In this document: one piece after another, positions 37,841 to 50,229 of the stretch
Numbering within the stretch: the stretch's first letter is position 1
Layout of the letters: each line of letters opens with the position of its first letter
Source: Ceraceosorus guamensis
Taxonomy: Eukaryota > Basidiomycota > Exobasidiomycetes > Ceraceosorales > Ceraceosoraceae
NCBI RefSeq assembly: GCF_003144195.1
Contig: NW_020290100.1
Coordinates: forward strand, 1 to 50,262
Reading direction: 5' to 3'
Length of the DNA: 50,262 bases
Notes under the pieces: model-generated
Seen by the model: the letters and a program-made list of their open reading frames with translations, nothing else
Databases searched by the model: none
Told to the model about the DNA's origin: nothing
Program-made: the position numbers and the translations under genes

Positions 37841-40800
37841 ATGACAGCACGTCCAGCAGCACGACCGCTGCCTCACCCTCCCGCAGGGGGAGGCGGGGGC
37901 GCCTATCATTCATCCAACGATGCAGTCTGGTATGAGCACGAGGAGAGGATGCGACCATCCTACATCTCACCGCAACCAGGACTGCAAGCGTACGGAGGAG
38001 GAGGAGGAGGCATTGGACTTCCCAACTCACCACCAAGGAGCCCATCTGCTTGGTACAATCAACAATCGCCCTACATGAGATCGCAGCAGGCAAACCAATT
38101 CGCGCAAGGGCAATCTGGCGGCCAAGCGTATCCCTTTCCATCTGCATCCGCCTCTGCTTCCACATCTCGTCCATCTGGGCCGACCTACTCGAACAACCTT
38201 CCAGCTGGCGCGCAACCCTCGTATGCCTTCAATCAGCAGCAGGTACATCAGCAGTACGCCCCAGAGAAGAGGTTTGGCACCGCGAGCAAGAACAAGCACA
38301 GCAGCATGCAGCCATTCCCGACGAACAGGCTCCCAAATCCCTATGATGCTGGATTTGGACAAGCAGACGCCTTTGAGAACTCAAATAGAGGGGGCAGTGC
38401 ATTCATGGTGAGCAGGACGTGGGCCAGTACCGTCGTCGGCATCCACAGCACTGCTCGGCACGCGAGTAATTTTGCTTGCTAACCCTACGTGATGGACGCG
38501 TGACTTGACAGCACAAGGGCTTCTTTGACATTCTCTCTTTGGTCAACAATTCCCCCGCGCCTGGAGGTGCGCCCTCACGATTGGGTAGTGGACCAGGAGC
38601 GCCTGGAAGCCCGTCGCGCATCAAGGCAACCCTGTCGCGCGCAACCGGTGGACTGCGCAAGATGTCTGGTAAAGCTGGCGATGGGGGCGCGGCTGCGGCA
38701 GCCTCGGCTGCGCAAAATTCTGGCCCCTACTCATCGTCCGACGATCCTTTTCTCGGCGGTGGAGGAGCAGGACTGCGCCCGCCTCCAGCTCCAAGCTCGG
38801 GAGCAGCTCGAAGCGCATCTCCCGATGTATTCATGCGCGGAGCATCTCCGCTCTCTGCCTTTCCATCCACTACGAGTGCTGCTCTCTCACCGGGCGCGTA
38901 CGACGCTCCAGGCACACCAGCTGCAAGAGCGCAGAAGAAGCGCATCAGCGTGGACATGATTGGAGCGCCAAAAGCTGGCACCTTTGTGCATGCGGCCCAC
39001 GCGAGCGATGCGGAGCAAGCAGAGGAAATCTTGCGCAGATGGGGTCGGGATGGGATGGGCAAGATTGCGGGTGAGTTGGGAGAAAGCTTGGGCGAAGCAG
39101 GTCGCACATTGACCCTCTGACGCGTTGCGCTCTGCACCCTCAGACCCAGCTTGGTTCGAGCCCATCAAAAATGCCATGCGCCAACAAGCGATCCGAAACC
39201 AAGCTGAAGCGATCGCGCAAGTCCAGGCCGCGTTGCACCAAGAGTCGGTCATTCGAGATCAACCAAGGCAGTTGCACATCGTCAATGGCACAGCCAGCAA
39301 CGCTTCCTCCGCCCTCACTACCACCACGGCCACAGCTGGTCACAGCTATGGCAGCGCGACTAGCCCCGGTCTTGCGGATCAGCCGACATCCGGGGTGACG
39401 GGCACAGCGCGCGGACCATTTGCTGGCATCGCCGAGGAGCTTCGAGGCTCGGACGGCGAGGCTAGACCGGCGCCCTATCCGGATCAAGTCATCGCGCAGC
39501 CCAGGTCGTCTGCTCCACCTTCACCTCAAGCACGCCGAGCAACCACGCCCGCATCTCCTTCTCCAACCGTGCGCCCCACTCCCCCGCCTCTGCCAAGAAC
39601 CAATACGGGAGGAACCATGTTCGTAGCTTCGCCCGTGACGAGTGTCGATCAAGATGCGCCGGACTATCTTCAATTCCGACCTGCGCAAGCTCCAGCGGGT
39701 CTACAGCCTCCCAAGGCCATCGATGGACTGCCAGGATCTGGAGGTCGGGGCGCTATTGGCGCTCTGTTCGAGACGCGCCCCACGTCTATGGTTGTGCGAG
39801 AGATCGACGGCATTCCGGCCGCTAACAGTCCCGCTAAGAACGAGCAGGACTACGAACACCAGCAGCGCAAGGCGGTGCTTGGTGATGCGCAGCTCACGGA
39901 TGCTATGGCCCTACGAGCCGGCGCAGCTCTGCGACCCAGCTTGACGACCATCGAAAAGAGCGTCGCTGCGAAAATCTTCTTCGAAAATTTGTACTACGGC
40001 ATCTTGAAGACGCCGCGAGCGCGCGACACGAGGCGCGCAGGCTTGGAAGCGGATTTGGCATCGCTGCGCATTCCAGAGTCCAGCAAGGACCTGATCCGCG
40101 CAAAGTGGCTGGCCAACGAGACGGAGCACTTGCGCGATATTCGCGCACGCGTCAATGTCAACAGCTTTGCCAAACTCAAGACGATCGGTCACGGAGCTTT
40201 TGGTGTCGTCGCGCTGGTGCGCGAAAGAGGTACGGGCGAGCTGTTTGCGATGAAGCAATTACGCAAAGCCGATATGCTGCGCAAAGGCCAAGAAGGTCAC
40301 GTGAGGGCTGAACGCGACCTCATGACGAGTGCCAGTGGCGGCGCGAACGCCAAGTGGATCGTCAAGCTGGTGTACAGCTTTCAAGACGTTGATCATCTGT
40401 ACTTGATCATGTGAGTAAGGTGTAGGCGTCCTTTTTGTATTCATGTCTCTCAGCATTTTGTGCTTACGATGGGACGAATAACGGACGCGCAGGGAGTTCA
40501 TGGGCGGAGGCGACTTGTTGAACTTGCTCATCGAAAAGGACATCTTCCAAGAAGACTTTGCTCGATTCTACGTGGCCGAAATGATCCTTGCTATACACGA
40601 GGCGCACAAGCTGGGTTACATACACCGTGACATCAAGCCCGACAATTTCCTCTTCACCTCGAGGGGTCACATCAAGCTCGCCGACTTTGGCCTCTGTCAA
40701 AGCTTTCACTGGGCGCACGATGGCGCGTACTACGACCAACAGCGGAAGAACTTGCTGCGCAAGCACGGCATCGACCTGGACGACACCAAGAACGGCGCTG

Positions 40801-41858
40801 GTGCGGCGACGCGGGCTCGCGCACGCGAGGTTGCAGCTGCGAATGGAGGCGGCAACACCGGCGCAGGCAAGCGCGGACAGGCTGGAGCTGGGCTCGATGA
40901 CAAGGAGCTCAACGAGGTCATGAGCGATCGCAATAATGACGGTACGCCATTGACCCACGTGCTCACGTGGAGAGACAAGCAGAAGAAAAAGATTGCTTAC
41001 TCTGTCGTCGGCACCAACAACTACATGGCGCCCGAGGTGCTGCGGGGTCTGGGCTATGATCAGTCGTGCGACTGGTGGTCGCTAGGAGTCATTGTGTTCG
41101 AGATGCTGTACGGCTACCCGCCTTTCGTGTCCAAGTCGCGTCACCTGACGAGGCAAAAGATTTTGAATTGGCGACAAACGCTCAAATTTCCACCGAAGCC
41201 CAGGGTGTCGAAGGATGCTCAAGACTTTATCATGAGATTAATCTGCGAAAAGGACGATAGGCTAGGTTCGCAGTCCACCGCATCTGTCAGTCGACCCAAT
41301 TCGTTGCTGCAAGGCTCTCGACAGCAGCGAAGCGGGTTTGCGGCGACGAACCATGGTGGAGCGAGCAGTGTGCCTGGACTTGCGGATGGCGTGGAGGATC
41401 TCATGTCCCACCCGTGGTTCAGAAACGTCGATTTCTCCTCCATCCATTCGCAGCGGACGCCCTTTGACCCCAAGCTGGCCCATCCTGCAGACACGCGCAA
41501 CTTTGAAGAGGGCATAGAGGACGAACCGCTGGCTGCGCCCGGCGCTGCCGAAGCTGCCAAGAATGGTCAACCCGTGCCGCTCGAACAGCCGCGAGATCCG
41601 ATGCTGAGAGACAAGGCAGAGGGAGATCGACTTTTGGAAATGAGAAAGCAGTTGGCTTTTGTTGGCTACACGTTCAAGAGTCCCAAACCCTTTGACGCCA
41701 AGACTCAAATCACGGAGAGCAAAGTGATCGCTGCGGAAAGAGCTTCTGCTGCTGCTGCTGCTGCTGGACACACTGGTGCGGCGCCTGGTCTACCACTCGC
41801 GTATGAGCATGCGGAGCCTACGTTGGGCGGCAGCAGACTTCGAAGCATGTCCATGTAG
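37841..41858 (+). CDS. NDR/LATS-family AGC protein kinase
   Basis: This encodes a Ser/Thr kinase of the NDR group (relatives: Cbk1, Orb6, COT-1, Ukc1), which control polarity, morphogenesis and septation with Mob partners. Exons are 37841-38407, 38512-39070, 39144-40410 and 40493-41858 (1252 aa); introns are 104, 73 and 82 nt, with consistent phases. The first 600 or so residues are low-complexity. The Mob-binding-type helical region follows (KIFFENLYYGIL, RRAGLEADL). The kinase domain has the glycine loop GHGAFG at 724-729, FAMKQL, HRDIKPDN at 842-849, DFG (Asp862) and the NDR-type insert of about 90 residues after DFG. The activation loop is AYSVVGTNNYMAPEV (Ser968). The C-terminal hydrophobic motif is FVGYTF (Thr1191). 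Activation by a germinal-centre-type kinase at Thr1191 is known for the family. The VVGTNNYMAPE loop differs from Cbk1/Orb6 (STVGTPDYIAPE) and Dbf2/Sid2 (SVVGSPDYMALE), so I assign the group but not the orthologue. The ATG has a good context (GCCATGA). Confidence 0.95.
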
Positions 41859-42788
41859 CCCTTCGAGTGCAGATCACTGGGGAGCCCAGACGAACCCTTT
41901 GATCGAACCTTGCGGAAGCGCTTACCCGCCCCCTCCCCCCGCACAATTCCGATCCGGACTCGGACCTGCACCCGCGTACACCCCCCCTTCTTCTCTCGTT
42001 GCCCACTCTGCGCATATTTCAAGCCAACGCAACGCAAATGGAAACCCTCGCACCCCGCCCCGGTCTTTACGTTTGCTCTGCGCATCACTGCTGCTCCATC
42101 TTCTCACGCGACGCGCCTCCTTTTCCAATCATGCCGCTCGTCTCCTCCCCTTAGGATGACCCCCAGCCTCCAAAGTCACTTTCCCCATGCTTGCTTCTTC
42201 GCTCTCCCCATCATACATTTATTGCAGTCCACGCCCTCTGAAAGAGAGAGAGAGAGAGCGCGGGCCACATTGTGCGTATGCGAAATGCAAACACGTCTGT
42301 CTGGAGCCCAGCCAGCCCCTTTACGCTTCTTGCCTTGCTTGCGAAACCACAAAGAGAAACAGTCAAGTCACGAGTTCGGAAAACGCGCGAGTCATCCACC
42401 TGTGACGTGTTTCTCATTCACCGTCGCCCCGTTTTTTTTTTTTCTCTCTTCTGCAAATTATAGTATAGCGTCATGTTCCTCAGCGGAGGTGGTGGGAAAC
42501 CCTTTAAAGTCGTACAATTGTGGGAGGTCCAGCATAAGAAAAAGAGGTGGAAAGGTGCGGGCGGGCGGGCGGACGCGCGGTAACGTGAATCTCGGCGAGG
42601 GAAACCCGGGAAAACGGGGGGGGAGCAGTCGAATTGGGGTTCGCAAAAGGGGGGCTGGCTGACGCGGTCGCATCCCCGAAACTTGAGCTTCGCTAGCTAG
42701 CTCGCTGTTTCCCGAAAAAAGGTGTTCGGGGGACGTCACGTCCGACGCTTCTACCCCGAGTGGGGGCAAGTCAAGTGAGGGAAAAGTT
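41859..42788. other. Convergent intergenic region, kinase and bHLH 3' sides
   Basis: No conserved gene was found. It has C- and T-rich blocks, a (GA)n run near 42243-42258 and an AT-poor stretch near 42550-42660. Both flanking genes end here, so it should hold two terminators. Confidence 0.5.
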
Positions 42789-45573
42789 TCAAGCGGCGGA
42801 AATGTCCATGTCCAGGTCCATTGCGTGCGACTGTTGACCATCCTGCTGTGCAGCAGTCGACTGCTGCTGCGATGGGTGCTGATGTGGATGTTGATGCAAG
42901 TGAAGCTGATGCGCACCGGGCACCATTTCCAATCCGTACTGCGCATGAAGTTGATGGCCCATGCCTCCCAAATAACCTATCGGTGGAGGGGAGATGAATT
43001 GGCAAGAGGGACTGGGAGGCAGACCCAGTGCGGATCTGAGCTGAACTATCTCTGCACGAGCGTCCAATAGCGCCTTGTCCCTTCGCACCAATCTGGAAGC
43101 GATGCGGACCAGATACTCGTTCGAGTGGCGCAGCAGAGCCACCTTGCTAATGGCTCGATTGGCCAGTCTGGACGCCTCTCCATCGCACAATTCCGCAGGA
43201 TCGAACCTTTCAATCTCAATGTCCTCCGCCCTACCATCCGAGCCCAGGTAGGATCCGCCAGGCGCATCATCGTCCAGCGTAATGGCGGGCAACATTCCTC
43301 TGAGCTCATCAAAGCAGTACTTCAACGAGTCTCTCCTCTTCTGCTCGGCTGCCTTGTGAGATGTCCTTCGAGAATCCAGCGCTCCTCCACCCGCGGCCTT
43401 GTGCACCATCCATTCCTCCTTTTCAGCAGCAGACAAATGCCCTGGCGCAATGTTTCTCAGCGCGCTCAAAGCGCCACCAACACCGCCATTGTTGGGCTGG
43501 GCAGCATTGCCGTTGCTGCCCGTCACGGGACTACCATCGTTGGAATCTGCTCCCTCCGCAAAAGTGACCGCTTTGGCGTCTGACACTGCAACCTTCTGCT
43601 TTGCCTTTGAACTGGAGCTCGAGCTCGCACCGCCGAGGCCATTGCCATTTCCGGTGCCGCTCTTCGGAGCGATGCCCATGATGCTGCCTGGCGTCAAGGG
43701 CTTGCTGCTGGAAGGCGCAGGAGGGGGCGGCATGCTGCTCGCACTCAGATCGATCGGACTTGGCGTGCTAGCAGCGCCTTCGCTCGGGCTGGCATCCAGC
43801 GACTTGCCAGATCCGGCCATGACGGGAGTGAAAGAGGGCAAAGCGGACGTGTTGGTGGAGGAAGGGGCAGGAGCGCTATTGCTCGAAGCTGCACTGCTGC
43901 TGATCGTCGAACGGTTCTGACTGCCCGAGCGAGATCGGGAATGACCTTCGCCAGGAGTAGCAGTCGCAGGACTAGTGAGTCCCGAGGATGCAGCAGAATC
44001 GCCCCTCGATCGACCGCTCCGCGCGGGTGCAGTGGGCTTGACGAGCGGACTGGGACGCATCTTGTTCGCGCGGGCTTCAGCCGTTGTGCTCCTGTTCTTT
44101 CTGGGCAGCGGCTTGGAGTGGCCCATGAGCGCCAATGGGCTCGCACTAGGAGGTGCACCTGTTCGCTGAGGCCCAAATGCGGGCGAAGTGCTAGCTGCAT
44201 GTAGCCTCGCTGCTGCACTCGATGCCGAGGGTGGAAGCATCAAATCACTCGTGGGGATTTGTGGCCTCAGCGCAGGTGATGTGAGGGGAGAGAAAAAGTC
44301 TGCAGTCGTGGTAGCCGTAGAAGCGTTGGAGAAGACGCTCGCTGGGGTGATTGCTGGCGATTCCAGAGGTGTGAAGCTTCCATTGGTCTGCGAGTCACGC
44401 GCAAGGCTTGCATCAGCGGAGAAGCGATGGGAACAAATCCACTCGGCCTCTACTCACAAAGGGCATGTGTGCTTGCGACGACGAATTGAAAGCACCCGAA
44501 TTCATGGGCGTCAGCAGGCCATACTGCGCCATCGCCGAGCTCGTAGCTGCACCAGACGAGCTCATGCCACCATTTTGAGCCAGTGGCTGTCCTGTCATGA
44601 AAGGATTGCCGATCTGCGAGTGAGGCGAAGTCGAGCTAAAGGGCGAGACGAAGGGGCTCTGAGCATTCGACTGTGTGGGCGTGATACCTTGCGAAGCTTG
44701 AGCTGCCATGGCCAGCAGGTGCTGCTGTTGCTGTTGCTGCAGCTGCTGCAAGGCGAATGCATTTGTATTGACCGAAAGTCCACCATTTTGCTGCTGCGGC
44801 TGGTTGCCCCTCTGCTGCTGGTTGTCTCCACCACGACCCTCAGTCTGACGTTGCAAAGCCTCCAAATGCTGTCTCAGCACGGCGGTCTGCAGATTCTGAA
44901 GCCGCTCAGCGTGCTCCTTCTCGGCCAGTATGCGCTGAAGATCGCTTATGCTTAGTTGGCGATCCTGCGGTTGGCTTTGAGAGCGGGCATCGAGGTGCGA
45001 GAGGTGGTTGGAATTCAAGCCGAGCAACTGCGCAGCACTGTTGCCCTCCGTCCCGTTCATGCTGAGAAGGAGATTGGCTAGGGGCGAACCAGCTGCGGTA
45101 GAACTGCTGGCCGTACCTCCAGCCAAGTTGGCCGCACTGACGTGAGCTGATCTCGGACTTCCATGCCTGCTGCCGCTTCCACCACCACCGCCGGCTGCAC
45201 CTCCTTTACCACTGCTGCTGCCAGCTGCTGGACTGGGCGCGCCAGTGATACTTCCGGGCGCAGAGTGGGTGACGCTGCCAGCAGCCGCACCATGATGATA
45301 GATGTTGAGATCATCCAGTCCCGATGGAAGGGAAAAGTCTGCGCCAAAGTCGAACGAGTCAATGTTGAAGTTTGCCATGTTGGAACCGGGTGTATGCGCA
45401 GCAGCAGCGTTGTTCGCGCTGCTGTCCCTGCTCCTGCTCGCACTTCTATCTCTGCCCGAAGACTCTCTGGTGTGAAGGCCGCTGGAGCTGCGGCCACTCG
45501 CTTCTGGCGTGCCTCGTGCAGAGGCGGAGCGACCGCCTTGAGCCGGAGTGGAGCTGCGCGATGTCTCTAGCAT
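42789..45573 (-). CDS. bHLH-zipper transcription factor with a long loop
   Basis: This encodes a nuclear E-box-binding regulator. Exons are 45573-44458 and 44387-42789 (904 aa); the 70-nt intron has donor GTGAGT, acceptor GCAG and phase 0. Most of the protein is Ser/Pro/Gln-rich, with a Gln run near 275-285 (QQLQQQQQQ). The basic region RRTSHKAAEQKRR spans 712-724 and has His716, Glu720 and Arg724, the H/E/R triad of factors that bind CACGTG. Helix 1 is DSLKYCFDELRGMLP. The loop is long and acidic, about 45 residues (741-781), with helix 2 beginning AISKVALLRHSNEYL. It continues into a heptad-like stretch (ASRLVRRDKALLDARAEIVQ) that could form a zipper. A His/Gln-rich tail ends the protein. 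The ATG is the first of the frame. I cannot name an orthologue. Confidence 0.9.
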
Positions 45574-46757
45574 GGCTGCGATCGCGGTGCGTGAGCGACG
45601 AGACTGTGTTGCGCAGGAGGTCGGGTATGTTTCAGTCGAGGAAGTGGAAAAAATATCGAGTGGGGCGAAAGCAAAGAAGCCCTTCGGACTGTCGATGGTC
45701 GGCTGGGAAGAAGCAGCTGAGCGTGGTTCAAAGTCTCATCGGCTTTGTTGGTCGAAGGGCTGGTTGAGGCGCGGCACGAAGCGCGGAGAGCAGAAGAGGC
45801 GATTCTGATCGAGCTGCCGCCGACTGTGAGGGCGAGAGGAGTCTAGGAGCAGCTGCGACGAGCGGGTCAGGCAGAATTCGCGATCTGCGATGGTCAGAAG
45901 CATGGCGCGATGATAGACAATCACGAGTCTCAGACGAAACGAGAGTCACCAGTGCAGCAGCAGCAGCTGCATGTGAGAAAGCTCGCGCGGCCAGGCTAGG
46001 CCAGGCCACCAGTCAGCGTTGAGCGATCAAATTTTGCCCCGAGTCTCATCAGCAGTCTCGTCACGCGCGTGCGCGGGCGCGGCGGGTGGATCGGCAGCAG
46101 CAGCATGCAGTTTCACGCAGATGATGGAGCGAAGAGACATGCACCGCGCCGCGTGTGTACCTATACCGCGGTATGCATGGGCATCGCGCGAAATTAAGAA
46201 GCCCATCAACCGCGCGCGCGTATTCAAGATCATCGCACCAAATATGCAACCATACCGGAGGGGCAGATGTGCGCGACGATGTGAATACAAATTGAAGCCT
46301 TAACCATGCAGCAGATCGGAAGACGGGTCCTGCATGCGAGCAGAGCCTGAATTCATGCAGCAGCAGCATGCACAAATCATCCGAGCGACTTTTGGCGCGC
46401 ACACAATTTGTGTGACCCAGACTCACGACTCATGACTGCAAAGCTTTCCGAGCATGCGAGAGAGAGGCGGCACTGCATGGTACCGTCTATTGTATAATAT
46501 GGACGCACGACGCGGGAAACTCCATAAACAATCAAAAATCGTGAATCGAATTGTTGATTTGAATGAGAATTTGAATCTCAGTCGAGTCACGTGAAAGTTG
46601 ACTCTGTGTCTTTTGACATCATTCAGGTCATTCATGTGTGGTGAAAATCACAATATCAATCCTTTTGCATTACCAAAACAATGCGCTCGGTAGCGCCAGT
46701 GGAGCAGTGGAGGAGAAGAAGCACGCCATTGATTGAACCAACTGGGCGAGGGAAAGA
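45574..46757. other. Intergenic: bHLH promoter and glycosidase 3' side
   Basis: No gene was recognised. ACTCACGACT lies at 46421, and CACGTG at 46588-46593, about 1.0 kb upstream of the bHLH ATG. The bHLH promoter should be in the left part. Confidence 0.5.
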
Positions 46758-49128
46758 TCAGTACACGTTGAAGCGGGCAAGAGCCAGCGCAGCATTCGCA
46801 GGCCTTTGCGCGACAAGCCTGACAAATTTGGTAGTGAGGGGAGCGTTGAATTGGATATCGGTCGGTCCGTTGGCGACGAGCGTAAAGGCATTGCTTCGAA
46901 TATCCGTCCAACTCTTTCCATCCGTCGAGCTTTGCAATTTGGCGCTACCGCTAATTGGCAAAGCGTACGCGATCTTGTCCCCATTGACGCCTTTTCCAGC
47001 TTGGAAAAAGAGCTGAGCAGATCGGATGGATGTGGAAGCGTTTTCGAATTCGATGGAGAAGAATTCTTGCGTCGAGGAGGCGCTGGATGTGCTCGTCCAC
47101 GCATTGTCCGAAGCTCCAAAGAAGGCGATTTCCCGTCCGCCCACTGCTTGGTACTGGTTGTAAGCCGCATCGCCTACAAAGCCCGGTCCGGCGACGCCAT
47201 TGGAGCTGGTGCTGACTTTGGGCCAAGCGCTGTTGGTAGCTAGACGCAGAGACAATGGGGATCGAGAAGAGTCGAAGGTGGCAGAGCTGGTCTTGCTGGA
47301 TGGCAGCGGGACGGTCAATCGACCCGCATCTGCTCTAGATCCTACACTCTTTCCATCGACCTCCACAAGCAATCCCTTGTTACCGTAATGAGCGCCATCC
47401 TCGTCCCATTGCACCGTCAAGCTGTGTCCGTGGTAAGGGATCCTCTCTGCTCGGAAATACTTTAGTCCTCCTTGACTCGATGCTGGATTCAGAGGGTTCA
47501 CTTCCAACGTCGCATCCTGTCGAGGCTTGACGCCCACCAGACCGCTAAGCACCAAGTCTACAAATCCAGAATGAAAGTAATCGTGAGATCTGTCCAGGCC
47601 GACAATGTACTTGCCCGTGTCTGGGTCGTAATCCTCTTGGATGTCCGGTCGCGCAGTGTCGGGATTGTAGTGCTGGTCGACGTACTGTGACAAGAGACGC
47701 TTGTAATCGGCATTCGTGACCGCGTCCTTGTTCTTGTAGTGGTCCAGCAGATTGGCCATACCCTTCAACGCCTGCGTAGTCTGATAAGGCCATGAAGGAC
47801 CGTTCCATTGACATTCGCGTTTACCCGTAGGCTGGTCGTACCTGTACTGCTTCATGTAGTACTGGTAAGCCGGCTCCACCGTTCGGATTCCGTACTTGCC
47901 GCCCAGCCTATTGGGATCGAGGATAGCCTTCCAACTGGCGGCGTACTTGGCATCATCATCCGCCACGTCAAAGGTCCAAGGTAGGAAACCCACCAGCTCT
48001 CCTGGTCCTCGAATGGGATCCCAATACTTGACGTACTGATTCGTCACTTGGAAACGATCACGGAAAGCTACCATCTTGTCGTCCCAGAGATCAGCTTGAA
48101 TTCGGGTCTTGAGATCCGAAGCTCGCTTGTCGAAATCAGCTACCACATCATTCCGACCTGCAAGCTTGGCAAAGTTGGAAATGGCTCGGGCGGATGCGTA
48201 CATATAAGAGTCTGGTCGCAGAGCGCGAGACAGGGAGCATCATGGTCGATGGAAGGGGGTCAGACGCCACATTGTTGCGCGATACTGAAGCAGACTACTC
48301 ACTAATGCTAGGTCTAAAGGATGTGCCGCCGCCGAAGCCGTCCTTGCCGCCGCTAGCGTCGATGCTTGCGATGGTGTACTCTGTAGCATCGTACAGCGGT
48401 TCAATGTAGTACAATCCCTTGCTCGTATCGTAATGATCGTTCCAAGCATTGTACAGTCTGATCATATCGTCCAATCTGGGCAACTGAGCGTTGAAATCGC
48501 CAGTGACCAGACCGATGGCCCAAGCCGAGTCGGAAATGTGATCGGAAAAGTGCCGATCTCCACCGGTGGTGAGCATGAAGTTGATGTAGTCCTTGGCGTA
48601 CGTCTTGTCCCACAACCATCGAGCTTCGTTGATGTGATGGCCCGTGGCGTCGTTGAGGGTGCCCCATGGTGCCAAGGCCCAAGAAACGTCGTTTAGGAAT
48701 TCGGTAGTGACGTAGCCATGTTGAGAGCCTAGATTGCGTTGATGACTACGAAGGAGGGAGAGTCGGTAGTAGAAGATCTTGCGCGAGGCGGGCATTCAAA
48801 TCGACACGAGACGGGGTTGGAATCGGCAATCAGATGCGTTTTTCTTGCACTTCATCAAGAACCACGCCTCGATCGATCGATCGCTCCCTCGCTCTCGACT
48901 CACCTCGTCCAGCTTGGCATCGCTGCTCTCGAAAAAGGGGATGCGCTCCTTGTACCATGCCGAATCGTTGCCGAAACGACGGGCGACTACCGCGTTGGTG
49001 TCGATGGCTCTCTTGTTGAGATGAGCGGTGGGCGAAGCGTGAGCATTGTGAAGGGTCAATGCCAAGAGGAGGGTGGAGAGGAGCGTCGCAAAGAGCGTCG
49101 TCGTTTTTGCTTGACGGAAGGATAACAT
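46758..49128 (-). CDS. Secreted (alpha/alpha)6-type glycosidase with discoidin-like C-terminus
   Basis: This is probably an extracellular glycoside hydrolase of the MGH1-like/six-hairpin type. Exons are 49128-48904, 48777-48303 and 48211-46758 (717 aa); introns are 126 and 91 nt, GT-AG, phases 0 and 1. A signal peptide is visible: MLSFR, then a hydrophobic core at about 11-26 and an Ala/Ser cleavage region near 30. A Kex2-type Lys-Arg follows at 39-40. The barrel shows VTTEFLNDVSWALAPWGT, DHISDSAWAIGL, FRPSINSYMYASA, LVGFLPWTF, WNGPSWPYQTTQALKG (369 on) and IQEDYDPDTG (near 424-433) before DYFHSGFVDLVLSG. The acidic residues in these last motifs are likely catalytic by analogy. From about 556 a beta-rich F5/8 type C (discoidin)-like domain ends in FVRLVAQRPANAALALARF. 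The substrate is unknown. The ATG is the first giving a signal peptide. Confidence 0.85.
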
Positions 49129-50229
49129 GGTTGTGTGAGAGCAGAGAGGAATGGGAAGAGGTCGTGTGAAGAGGGTTTGGGCCCATGCATACGAGAGGGG
49201 AGGATGTGCCGACACAATATCACGATCCTCGCTCCTCTTATAAGCACGGCACTCGCAGCGAATGAGTGATCGGGAGCGATGACCCTTTGCGTAGACGGAC
49301 AGACTCCTCGCGCTTGTGTAGACATGGAGCACCGGACCGCAAGGCGAAATGGATCGATTTGTGGAAAACCCCTCCGAAAGAGCAATGCTCCGATCGACCT
49401 TCTCGATCCTAGCTAGCTGCCCTGATGCGATGCAGGAGAGCTCTGGCTTGGCGCTTGAGATCGGATGCCCGAAGAGAGAAAGAGAAAAGAGAGATGTCCG
49501 AATTTGATGATTCCGCGATTTGTGATGGTATGGAAAGGAAGGGAAAGGGTGGCGAGCAGCGAGCACACACTCGTCATTGCAGCACAGCCAGCCAGTCCGT
49601 CAAGCCTGCTCATCCATCCAGATTGTGGGGTAAACGCATTCATTCATTTTCACACTGCACGATGACTCCTGACTCCGCCTCCTGACCCTCGAGTCTCCCA
49701 TCTCGTGAGCAGATGCGGTGTGCTGAAGTGAAGTCGAAGCTTGCTGGACACATGCTCAGCTGCGCATGTATGCACTGACCGACCATGCATCCATCTCATC
49801 ATCAGAGCGCTGCCATCGAAGAATTGTGGGCGGGGCAAGGCGCTTGCTTGACTTCTTCGAGTGTGGGGTGCTGTATGGTATGCCGTGTATGGCCGCAAGT
49901 GCGACGACCTGTTGCGCCCGCCTTGCATCGTGGGGAAGCCGATCTTGCGCGTTCGGCAATCTCCTAACCGCACACCCACAACAAGCTCGTGATCGACGCG
50001 TACGTGATGCATATATTCTGCGCTCGACGATGCGCTACGGGGGGGGAAAGTTCACCAGATTGCCGAAGTAGGTACGCGCAGCTTCATATGCTTCGAGGGT
50101 TCAGAGATCTGCGAAACGTGCACTCTTCAGACTTGGCTCTTACAACACATAGCCCTAGCCCCCCTCCCTGCCTTTGCCTTCGTCTTCACCTCCAAGCCGG
50201 CATCCGGGCTGTCATTCGCGCTAGCCACG
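49129..50229. other. Upstream region of the glycosidase
   Basis: No coding sequence was recognised. It should include the glycosidase promoter just after 49129. The rest, to the right edge, is ordinary non-coding sequence with a few CT-rich runs. Confidence 0.45.
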
